Below the pieces are notes generated by a model. It was not told the DNA's origin. It did no database searches and worked only from the letters and a program-made list of their open reading frames with translations. From Alphaproteobacteria bacterium UBA998 (GTDB taxonomy: Bacteria > Pseudomonadota > Alphaproteobacteria > Rickettsiales > UBA998), in the NCBI GenBank assembly GCA_002291925.1, contig DBAY01000022.1, positions 1 to 17,263 on the forward strand: DNA of 17,263 nt, read 5' to 3'. Below, piece after piece: positions 7,216 through 13,560 of this stretch. The translations under genes and the position numbers were made by a program. The stretch's first letter is position 1. Each line of letters starts with the position of its first letter.

Positions 7216-8559
7216 ATGCCTTTTGACGGAATTCCGCCCGCTTCCCTTGCTCCCGCCGATATTCCGGCGCAAGGTGTAGCTGCGCCTATTTTCAAGAATT
7301 CCGATCCTGTTCAACCTGATTTCGGCGCCCAATTCCGCCCCGCCGCCGCGGCGCGTCAGGCGGCCATGCAATCGGCTAGCTTCATGCCGTTTATCTACAA
7401 GCAACCTGAAAATCAAAAGAAAAAGGGCATTTTTGGGATTGAATACCCTAAATTTGACGTCGAATCCTCTTTGGCGTCGTTCTATGCCTCATTCCGCCTG
7501 GTGGGTTATATTTGCGACCCCATGTATTCTGTGGCCAAGAAAAGATTCCAAAATTTCCAAGAAGATTCTGAAAAAATTGTTAATAAAATCTTTCGACAAA
7601 GTTCTACAGTAGCTGCGAATGATTTAGCTAAGGCTTCGACAGTTCAAAAGGCTCACTATTACGCTTACAAACTTACAAAAGTACAACCAACTCACTTCCT
7701 CAACATCGTTGAAACCGCCGCTTTCTTCGCCTTAGCGCGCCATTACACCAAGAAAGACCGCCGTGACCTGCACACCAACCTTGACCTCGCCGTGGCGGGG
7801 GAACGGGGGATTGTGTCGGATGTGTTGCCGGACAAGGATTTGTGGGAGAGCAAGAATCCCATCGTCGAATCGGCGATGGACCGGCACAAATGGCAGACGC
7901 GCATGCGGCATGGCGCGGCGCCGTTCTTCCTCGCGGGGCTGCCGTGGGGGATTCTGGCCAACGCCTTCGTGATTACGGCGGAGCGTACCGCGTTCTACCG
8001 CCCCATCGCCTATGACGTGCTGAAGAAGGCCGTTACCGATGTGCAGGTGCATAATCTGGACAGCCAGCTCGCCAAGGACCGCCTCACCGACGACCTCATC
8101 AAGGTGCTGCAGCAGCAGCGCATGGATCACCGCCAGCCGGTGATTCCGCACAAGCAGATTCATGCCATCCGGCCCGTGCTGGAGACCATCGCGCAGGACG
8201 TCATCGACAAAAAATTCGGCTTCGCGGGCATGATCTACATCATGGGCGGCGGCGTCATCGTGCCGGAGGACCCGGAGCAGACCCGCATCAATTACGAGCA
8301 TGTGCGCCAAGTGGGCGTTTCCGGCATCGCCCGCGAGGGGAAAATCATCCAGGAGCAGCTGAAAGTCGGCCCCGCCCGCACGTGGGAGGCCCACATCGCT
8401 GCCCAGCGCGCCGAAACGGTGGAAACCAACGACCGTGGCCGCGGTTCCGCCAGCCGCGAGTCAGTGCTGCGCCAGCGTCAGGAACTGCTGGCCAAGGGCC
8501 CCGTCCATAGCGGCGCCGTGCAGGATGGCCGCCGCGGCAGCGCCGGGCTGGCGCTCTAG
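7216..8559 (+). CDS. Orphan protein, 447 aa, divergent relative of the 607-aa protein
   Basis: Not a recognised family. AGCAGG five bases before ATG 7216 supports the start. Residues 1-45 are Pro/Ala-rich and likely disordered. SSLASFYASFRLVGYICDPM (84-103) followed by a charged helix AKKRFQNFQEDSEKIV parallels the hydrophobic-then-amphipathic layout at 101-146 of the 607-aa protein. FFLAGLPWGILANAFVI (237-253) is a hydrophobic segment. Residues ~294-352 align without gaps to ~293-351 of the 607-aa protein, centred on ETIAQDVIDKKFGFAGMIYI (323-342), GGGVIVP. The C-terminus is charged and Gly/Ser/Arg-rich. The gene is a composition mosaic: bases 7561-7620 have 18 G+C of 60, bases 8041-8100 have 37 of 60, with the change near 7735. 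It lies 59 bases after the 448-aa gene and may also be read from that operon. Confidence 0.8.
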   Translation: MPFDGIPPASLAPADIPAQGVAAPIFKNSDPVQPDFGAQFRPAAAARQAAMQSASFMPFIYKQPENQKKKGIFGIEYPKFDVESSLASFYASFRLVGYICDPMYSVAKKRFQNFQEDSEKIVNKIFRQSSTVAANDLAKASTVQKAHYYAYKLTKVQPTHFLNIVETAAFFALARHYTKKDRRDLHTNLDLAVAGERGIVSDVLPDKDLWESKNPIVESAMDRHKWQTRMRHGAAPFFLAGLPWGILANAFVITAERTAFYRPIAYDVLKKAVTDVQVHNLDSQLAKDRLTDDLIKVLQQQRMDHRQPVIPHKQIHAIRPVLETIAQDVIDKKFGFAGMIYIMGGGVIVPEDPEQTRINYEHVRQVGVSGIAREGKIIQEQLKVGPARTWEAHIAAQRAETVETNDRGRGSASRESVLRQRQELLAKGPVHSGAVQDGRRGSAGLAL

Positions 8560-8589
8560 GATGCCGGACGCCCCGGCGTTCATCAAAAC

Positions 8590-8622
8590 TTCACAATAAA
8601 ACAGTTAGGATTGCGCTATACT
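8590..8622 (+). promoter_or_regulatory. Putative promoter of the 420-aa/384-aa operon
   Basis: TTCACAAT (8590-8597), 14 bases, then TGCGCTATACT (8612-8622), where TATACT (8617-8622) is a good -10 hexamer. The same two blocks occur in front of the divergently placed 412-aa gene at 2132-2163. The leader would be about 22 bases with only GGAA before the ATG. No strong -35 sits at the usual 16-18 base spacing, so an extended -10 type or an activator site at TTCACAAT is inferred. Confidence 0.5.
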
Positions 8623-8650
8623 TAAGGTGAGATAAACCGCTACGGAACCC

Positions 8651-9913
8651 ATGCCGGACACGCCTGCCCAGACCCAGCCCACGCCCACCGCCGCCCCGAC
8701 GCCCGCGCCGGTGCAGAATGTCGCGCCGTCGGTGGATCAGATTCTGGCGAAGTCGGAGACGCCGGGTGCGGCTGAGAGGGTATTCCACGGCGTCGACTCC
8801 GTGCTGAACGCGGGGTTCATGGCCGAATTTGCGTTGCCCATCGCGGCTGGCGGTGTTTCCGGGCTGAGCTGGGCGGCGGGCAAGCTGCACGCCAATACCG
8901 GCGGAAAGATCAAGGGATTTGCTGATGCTGTGCGCGTGCCTTCCACGCTGACGCAGACCGTGCAGCTGGGAGACCTTCGCAGCTGGAATACCCTGAAAGC
9001 CAAGGCCTCGGCCGCCTGGAACCTGCGTGCGGAAAAAGATGCGGTTGCCAAGCTGACACGTGGTGCGGTGCAGGAAGCCAAGGGGCTGGGCGGCATCATC
9101 AAGAATGCCAATCTCAGCACCGGCCTGTGGGGCGGCATGATGCTCGCGGGCGGTGCCTCGGGCGTCGCCAAGGCGGGGCGCGAGTTTTATTCTGACAGCA
9201 AAGCCCGTCAGGAGCTGGAGCAGGATCTGGCGAAAGAAGGCCTTGCCTGCAACACCGCCTGCCGCGAGATGGAGCGTCAGGCCAGCAACAAGAGCCTCAC
9301 CCATCTCGGCGTTCATGCCGCGGCCAGCGTCGCCAGCACGGCGGCGGGGCTGTACTTCCTCGCCAAGATGCATAAACCTGCTGCCGCAGGTGAAGCGGCC
9401 AAAGCGGTCAGCGGGTGGATGAGCAAGGCGCGCAGCATGCTGCCCATGGCCTTCCTGATGGGCGGCCAGATGATTCCTGAGGTGCTCGCCGGGGTGATTT
9501 CCCCGCGCGATGGGTTCCTGCCGGCCTATTCCGGCCTGCGTCAGGCGCAGATGCAGGGTCAGCGTATCCCTGCGCAGAGCTATGCAGAGCTTATCAAGCT
9601 CGCTGCGCCGAAACATCTGCAGGGCGTCGCCCCCACTAGTCCGCTGCTGCAGGATCTGGCGAAGCAGTACGAAGCCGAGCAGGCCTCGCCCGGCAAGGTG
9701 ATCGCGGAGATGGGCACCAACCGTTTCAACGAACGCGCCATCGCCGCCAAGCAGCGCCTCGCCGCAGTACAGGCCCCGGCCGCTCCCGCTGCGCACGTGG
9801 CGCCTGCGCCGCAGGTCGCCAAGCCGCAGGAAGCCAAACCCACCGCCCATGTCGCCGCCATGGCGCATGACGGCAAGCTCATGCACGGCCCCGCCGTGGC
9901 CATGGGCGTGTAA
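8651..9913 (+). CDS. Orphan multi-hydrophobic-segment protein, 420 aa
   Basis: No family recognised. The N-terminus (1-27) is Pro/Thr/Ala-rich and disordered and is not a signal peptide. Hydrophobic, Gly/Ala-rich segments lie near 57-77 (AEFALPIAAGGVSGLSWAAG), 156-174 (GLWGGMMLAGGASGVAKAG), 218-238 and 262-283 (MLPMAFLMGGQMIPEVLAG). Between the second and third lies a charged helix with the CNTAC pair of cysteines (C200, C204). Residues ~365-420 are Ala/Pro/Lys/His-rich. The layout suggests two membrane-inserted hairpins with disordered ends on one side. It is followed after 12 bases by the 384-aa gene, which has a similar style. A weak GGAA is the only ribosome binding site candidate. A 580-aa opposite-strand ORF across this gene is judged an artefact of high GC. 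Confidence 0.75.
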   Translation: MPDTPAQTQPTPTAAPTPAPVQNVAPSVDQILAKSETPGAAERVFHGVDSVLNAGFMAEFALPIAAGGVSGLSWAAGKLHANTGGKIKGFADAVRVPSTLTQTVQLGDLRSWNTLKAKASAAWNLRAEKDAVAKLTRGAVQEAKGLGGIIKNANLSTGLWGGMMLAGGASGVAKAGREFYSDSKARQELEQDLAKEGLACNTACREMERQASNKSLTHLGVHAAASVASTAAGLYFLAKMHKPAAAGEAAKAVSGWMSKARSMLPMAFLMGGQMIPEVLAGVISPRDGFLPAYSGLRQAQMQGQRIPAQSYAELIKLAAPKHLQGVAPTSPLLQDLAKQYEAEQASPGKVIAEMGTNRFNERAIAAKQRLAAVQAPAAPAAHVAPAPQVAKPQEAKPTAHVAAMAHDGKLMHGPAVAMGV

Positions 9914-9925
9914 GGGAGGGCGCGG

Positions 9926-11080
9926 ATGGTCACCCCGTCCAACGCATCTCCCCAGCCCCCGGTGATGGGCTACACCCTTGCGGTGCCGCCTGGCGCGCAG
10001 TCCGTGCCGATGGCTTCCTACCCCGCTGCGCCCAGCGTGGTGCAATTGCCGCAGCAACAGGCCGCCACCAATCCGGCGACCGGTAAGGGAGAAGGGACGG
10101 ATTGGAAGGGCACGGCCTACACGATTGGCGAAAATGTCGCATGGATGGCGGGCAAGGGCAGCTTGGTCGCGGCGCCCGTGGCCGCCGCGTTCAGCATGGC
10201 GGGCGCCGGGCACAAGGCGCGCAAAAGCCTTCAGGACGTTATCAATGACTATCGTGATGTCATCAGTCAGCGCATGGGCGTGGCCCCGGACGCGGTGGAC
10301 GAAAATGTGCTTCGTGCGCTTGTGGAAGAACATGGCGAAGCATTCCCGGCCATCGCGCAGGCGGTGCAGGTGATTGACAAAGAGCGCGGCAATCGCCCGT
10401 GGCTTTCGGTGGCTAGCGGGATGGCGGGCGTCGGTGGGTTTACTGCTGGCACGACTGTAGCAGGTGCGTTTACTGCCGGGGCAGCGGCTACGTCATGGGC
10501 GGGGCCTCTAGCACTTGTAGCGGGCGGCGCGGCGGCGCTGGCGGCGTCGTATGGCGCTGAAAAAGCCGGTGGGGCCATTCTCGGCACCGCTGACCTGAAT
10601 GAATCCGCGCACGCCGCGCTCAAGGGAATGAACGAGAAGCTGGCGCGCGGGGAGGCGGTGACGCCGTTTGAAGTCTTCACCCTGTTCGCCCGCATGGATG
10701 ACGGGTTCCGCGAAAGCTTCAAGGAGCGCACGGAGATTGATCTGCTGCGCGTCGATCCGAACAATCCGGAAGAGATGCAGTGCGTCACGCTCGAGATTTC
10801 CAGGCATGAGGGCAAACTGGCGCAGGCCAGCCAGCAACTGGCCTATCTGCTGAGCACCGGCCAGATGGCCCCGACGCAGCTTGCCGGAATGAACCCGCGC
10901 CAGCTGATCGGGCAGGAGCAGGTGATGATCGCGGACGGGCAGCCTCAGGTGGCGGGCCCGGTGACCGACACGGCGCAGCCTGGCCCCGGAAAACAGGCCG
11001 TTGGGCCGCGTACGGCGCATATTCTGGCTCAGCGTGCGGCAAACGATACCGGTGTGATCCAGCCCGGACGGACGGCCTGA
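9926..11080 (+). CDS. Orphan protein with long Gly/Ala hydrophobic tract, 384 aa
   Basis: Start at ATG 9926 is supported by GGGAGGG about 6 bases upstream. Residues 1-57 are Pro/Gln/Ala-rich. A hydrophobic segment at 73-94 is followed by a basic/amphipathic stretch (HKARKSLQDVINDYRDVI, 96-113) and a helical domain to ~150. Residues 158-220 form an almost uninterrupted Gly/Ala/Val/Thr hydrophobic tract, enough for a membrane hairpin or more. Residues ~225-325 are a soluble helical domain (FEVFTLFARMDDGF at 248; LEISRHEGKLAQASQQLAYL at 289), and the end is disordered. Such tracts occur in membrane-inserting effectors and in phage tape-measure proteins, but neither can be assigned. It forms a likely operon with the 420-aa gene (12-base gap). 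Confidence 0.75.
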   Translation: MVTPSNASPQPPVMGYTLAVPPGAQSVPMASYPAAPSVVQLPQQQAATNPATGKGEGTDWKGTAYTIGENVAWMAGKGSLVAAPVAAAFSMAGAGHKARKSLQDVINDYRDVISQRMGVAPDAVDENVLRALVEEHGEAFPAIAQAVQVIDKERGNRPWLSVASGMAGVGGFTAGTTVAGAFTAGAAATSWAGPLALVAGGAAALAASYGAEKAGGAILGTADLNESAHAALKGMNEKLARGEAVTPFEVFTLFARMDDGFRESFKERTEIDLLRVDPNNPEEMQCVTLEISRHEGKLAQASQQLAYLLSTGQMAPTQLAGMNPRQLIGQEQVMIADGQPQVAGPVTDTAQPGPGKQAVGPRTAHILAQRAANDTGVIQPGRTA

Positions 11081-11098
11081 TAGTGTGAGGGAACGAAA

Positions 11099-11359
11099 AT
11101 GAGCAAGTGGGAATCAGACTCATTCATGCATGATCCGAAAAATGTCTTGGGCGACCCCGTGCCACGGAATCCGCAAGATATGCATTTTCACGGCCCATCC
11201 TCCCGGATAAGCGCGATGTGGACGAACAGAAGCCACTTATTCACCCACTTATTCCCCAGCGATGCTGTGACTCGCACTCCTGCTCCTGCAAGGGCCCGAA
11301 CCGATAACTACACCCTCACCTCCACCAGTGGAATATCCAGCCAGCTATGCACGCCGTAG
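11099..11359 (+). CDS. Doubtful small ORF, 86 aa
   Basis: An ATG at 11099 follows GAGGGAA at a usable distance and lies 18 bases after the 384-aa gene, so it could be the third gene of that operon. The first ~45 residues (MSKWESDSFMHDPKNVLGD) look like ordinary polar sequence, but the rest is Thr/Ser/Arg-rich and its last 52 bases run antisense into the end of the DUF2460 gene. It may be a truncated remnant, or only the first part may have been a gene. No family recognised. If it is not real, 11081-11307 is a 227-base gap holding little beyond a direct repeat of CCACTTATTC near 11230-11255. Confidence 0.3.
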   Translation: MSKWESDSFMHDPKNVLGDPVPRNPQDMHFHGPSSRISAMWTNRSHLFTHLFPSDAVTRTPAPARARTDNYTLTSTSGISSQLCTP

Positions 11360-11907
11360 GCATCCAGTGATGCGCTCAGCGTGTCGGTGTCGAAGCGCAC
11401 GGGCACGTCGAATTCGAAATCGGCGCTGATGCGGGCGCCGCTGGCGGGCGGGCTGGTGAAGGTGACAAGGCCCGTGGAGGCCGCCACGCTGACGCCCGAC
11501 GTTTGTAGCGCACCGTTCACGTAGAGTTTCACCGTGCCCGCCACCGGTTTGCGGATGGGCCGCGTCTCCGCCACGCCGCCGCTGCTGTAGGTTTTCACCA
11601 GCTGGAATTGCGTGCGTGTGCCGTCGCCGGTGCCGAGCGCTTGCCCGGTGGCCTGAAAATCGCTCCAGTCCTTGAAGCGGAAGCCGTAGGCACGGCCCTT
11701 GCGGGCGCGGAAAAACGCGATCAGCGCATCAAGTTGCGTGCGGGTCTTCACCCCATGCGCCACGTTGTAGCGGGCGCGCGCCTGCTGCCAGCGGGCATTG
11801 CGCTTCTCATACCCCCCATCGGTCACCACGATGGAGGTGGAATAGCCCGGTCCGCCGCTGGAACCGTAGAAAATATCATCAGGAAATCGAATTTCGGCAA
11901 AACTCAT
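11308..11907 (-). CDS. DUF2460 phage/GTA tail protein, 199 aa
   Basis: Matches the DUF2460 (TIGR02217) family of GTA and small-phage tail proteins, normally ~200-210 aa. In the Rhodobacter capsulatus GTA the corresponding gene (orfg12) encodes a distal tail protein. Diagnostic blocks: MSFAEIRFPDDI at the N-terminus, GGYEKRNARWQQARARYNVA (32-51), LIAFFRARKGRAYGFRFKDW (62-81), and a beta-rich C-terminal half ending in FDVPVRFDTDTLSASLDAYG and DIPLVEVRV. Length and both ends look complete. AAAGGACG upstream supports ATG 11907. It is diverged from the 229-aa gene by a 52-base intergenic gap. The classical neighbour DUF2163 is on the same strand but upstream rather than downstream, and an opposite-strand gene lies between. 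Confidence 0.93.
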   Translation of the reverse strand: MSFAEIRFPDDIFYGSSGGPGYSTSIVVTDGGYEKRNARWQQARARYNVAHGVKTRTQLDALIAFFRARKGRAYGFRFKDWSDFQATGQALGTGDGTRTQFQLVKTYSSGGVAETRPIRKPVAGTVKLYVNGALQTSGVSVAASTGLVTFTSPPASGARISADFEFDVPVRFDTDTLSASLDAYGVHSWLDIPLVEVRV

Positions 11908-11920
11908 GGGCCGCGTCCTT

Positions 11921-11938
11921 TTGTCATAAGATTGTCAT
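11921..11938. promoter_or_regulatory. Direct repeat TTGTCAT x2, 11 bases apart, in a divergent promoter region
   Basis: TTGTCAT at 11921-11927 and 11932-11938 are spaced one helical turn apart in the 52-base region between DUF2460 and the 229-aa gene. TTGTCAT or its complement also occurs near 4242 (before the 70-aa gene), near 831, and as TTGTCAC before the 238-aa gene near 17130. They could be -35-like elements (consensus TTGACA) or a regulator's half-sites. Confidence 0.35.
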
Positions 11939-11955
11939 GAAACAAGCGTATGATA

Positions 11956-11970
11956 CCATATGACATATGG
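11956..11970. promoter_or_regulatory. Palindrome CCATATG-A-CATATGG over a start codon
   Basis: A perfect 7+1+7 inverted repeat covers the ATG at 11960 of the 229-aa gene. A protein bound here, or a small hairpin in the mRNA, could block initiation. No Shine-Dalgarno sequence precedes this ATG, which fits either a leaderless-type message or a start further in. Function is inferred from position only. Confidence 0.3.
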
Positions 11971-12649
11971 CGCGGAAGAGATGCTCAAGGGCCTTTACCT
12001 GTACCCCATGCAGGACGGCTCGCTCATGACCGCCCTGCACGGCGGTGCCGTAGGCCTTTTCAGCAAACGTGGTCGGAAGCTGCAGGGGTGGGACATCGAC
12101 GGTCACTCACTCACTGCATTTATCCTGACGCCGGAGGAAGCGCGCGCCGAAGGCATCGGCACCGTGCTTCAGGATGAAACGCGCGAGAAACTTAGCCGCC
12201 TGAGCGATCCGATGGAACGGGCGCTTGTGCTAGCCACCATGAATGCCCACTGGAGGCGGGATCCGCATGCGGCTCCAAGCCGCGCGTCGGAGGATGAACT
12301 GGGACCTCTACTGCCTGAATCCGACAGGGTGTATTGCACTCTTCCATTTCCCTTGGCCAGAAAAGTGCGGGGTTACCTGGGAGCGCATGAGCGCGGGGTG
12401 GAACAACTTGATGTCAGTAAAATCGTCGCGCGCGAAGATGCCCGTAAACATCCATTGGCCGGACACGGAGACCGTGCCATTGCCCTGACGCTTGAGGAAA
12501 TTCGTGATGGGTTCGGGCGCGAGCATTTCGACCGAATGAAAGCCCTGCTTCACCCGCAGACGCATGATCCCCGGCGTGAGGTCAGGGGACCTGTTCTTGA
12601 AGGCCGTGCGACCAATAAGCCTAGCTTGGGCGGTCTTATCGCTGAGTAA
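11960..12649 (+). CDS. Hypothetical soluble protein, 229 aa
   Basis: No family recognised. The N-terminal part (MLKGLYLYPMQDGSLMTALH, GGAVGLFSKRGRKLQGWDID, GHSLTAFILTPEEARAEGI) reads like a compact beta-rich fold. The remainder is charged and helical (VLQDETREKLSRLSDPMERA). There is no signal peptide or membrane segment. The start is uncertain: ATG 11960 lies in a palindrome without a ribosome binding site, and ATG 11981 has GGAAG too close. Its TAA stop (12647-12649) abuts the TGA of DUF2163 (12650-12652 on the other strand) with no base between, leaving no room for a terminator. It lies between two GTA-type tail genes on the opposite strand, so it has been inserted or the cluster has been rearranged around it. 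Confidence 0.65.
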   Translation: MTYGAEEMLKGLYLYPMQDGSLMTALHGGAVGLFSKRGRKLQGWDIDGHSLTAFILTPEEARAEGIGTVLQDETREKLSRLSDPMERALVLATMNAHWRRDPHAAPSRASEDELGPLLPESDRVYCTLPFPLARKVRGYLGAHERGVEQLDVSKIVAREDARKHPLAGHGDRAIALTLEEIRDGFGREHFDRMKALLHPQTHDPRREVRGPVLEGRATNKPSLGGLIAE

Positions 12650-13501
12650 TCACCACTCGCTGCGCGTGCCGGCGGTCTCCAGCATGCGGTCCAGCCCCGG
12701 CACGTGGGGCTCGCCACGGAAATTCACGGCGTTGTTGAAACGGCTGACGCAGGTGGCGAAGCTGCGGTCGCAGCCTTCCGCCAGCGTGTAGGCATCGCCC
12801 GCCGCCACTGGCCGCGTGAGCGGCAACGCCAGGACGATGACGCCGGGGGTGTATTCCTTCACCTCCATCTTTGTGCCCGCATTGGCGCCGCTGGTGAAGG
12901 TGATAGTACCGAAATTGAACGTCCCCGCCGGTTCCGTGCGCGCGGTGTCGCGCAGCACACTGCGCGAGGTGGTGCCGGTGAGGGTGCCGGTTCTGGTGCG
13001 CGGGGCCATGGCCACCTTGCAGCGTGCATCGCCGAGACTGGCGCGGCAGGTGGGGCTGTACAGCTCGCCGATGCGCTGCGCCAGCGGCTGCGTCAATCCG
13101 CGCACTTCGGCGAGGAAGCGGCCATCCTGTACCGTCACCTCGCCAAGCCAGCCGGTGCGTAAGGGAAGGGTGCCGTCGGCGGGGTTCTGGTAGTTTACCT
13201 CGAAGATGTCGATCTGCGCATGGTCGTAGAGGCCCGCCAGCAGGTCGGCCTCGGTGATGGCCCCGGCATCCAGCATGCCCTCCACATCGAGATTGTCCAC
13301 GTTCAGCGCGCCCGAGGAGGCGATGGCCGAGGGCGTGAAACCGGTGGAGGCCTGATAGGTAACGCCCGCCACGGTTAGGTCGCGGTCATGGTCGGTGAAG
13401 CCGAGCACCGAGCTGTCACGGCGCGTGAGCTTCCAGCAGGTAGCTAAGGTCGTTGTTTCGCCAGCCAGATGGGCGGCGAGGGCCGGGGTGAGCGTCTTCA
13501 T
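12650..13501 (-). CDS. DUF2163 phage/GTA tail hub-type protein, 283 aa
   Basis: Matches the DUF2163 / phage BR0599 family (usual length ~280-300 aa), the product of orfg13 in the R. capsulatus GTA, where it is a tail hub component. Diagnostic blocks: TCWKLTRRDSSVLGFTDHDR (21-40), a middle region GALNVDNLDVEGML (64-77), LYSPTCRASLGDARCKV (148-163), and the C-terminal signature GCDRSFATCVSRFNNAVNF (243-261), RGEPHVPG. Four cysteines at 152, 161, 244 and 251 occupy the conserved positions. In the phage lambda tail-tip protein gpL an iron-sulfur cluster is known, and similar binding here is inference. GGAGG five bases upstream fixes ATG 13501. The gene looks intact and complete. Confidence 0.95.
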   Translation of the reverse strand: MKTLTPALAAHLAGETTTLATCWKLTRRDSSVLGFTDHDRDLTVAGVTYQASTGFTPSAIASSGALNVDNLDVEGMLDAGAITEADLLAGLYDHAQIDIFEVNYQNPADGTLPLRTGWLGEVTVQDGRFLAEVRGLTQPLAQRIGELYSPTCRASLGDARCKVAMAPRTRTGTLTGTTSRSVLRDTARTEPAGTFNFGTITFTSGANAGTKMEVKEYTPGVIVLALPLTRPVAAGDAYTLAEGCDRSFATCVSRFNNAVNFRGEPHVPGLDRMLETAGTRSEW

Positions 13502-13560
13502 GAAAACCTCCGCGATGTGCGGACATCACAGAGGCAAAGGCAATGGCCGGGAAGGGGGAA

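Noticed and set aside
4288..8559. CRISPR, toxin-antitoxin or restriction-type defence island
   Set aside because: No nuclease, methyltransferase, helicase, PIN, HEPN or repeat-spacer signature is visible in these proteins. A defence role cannot be excluded but has no support in the sequence.
8561..8580. GCCGG...CCGGC hairpin after the 447-aa gene as a terminator
   Set aside because: Only a 5-base stem and no T-tract follows; too weak to call.
8591..10333. A 580-aa open frame on the minus strand across the 420- and 384-aa genes
   Set aside because: Its translation is rich in Arg, His and Gly with no domain pattern. It lies wholly antisense to two genes with good starts and sensible protein composition. 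Long antisense frames are expected in GC-rich DNA.
11228..11255. TTATTCACC / TTATTCCCC repeat resembling DnaA boxes
   Set aside because: Both copies miss the TTATNCACA consensus at important positions, and there is no cluster of boxes or AT-rich unwinding region, so it is not an origin.
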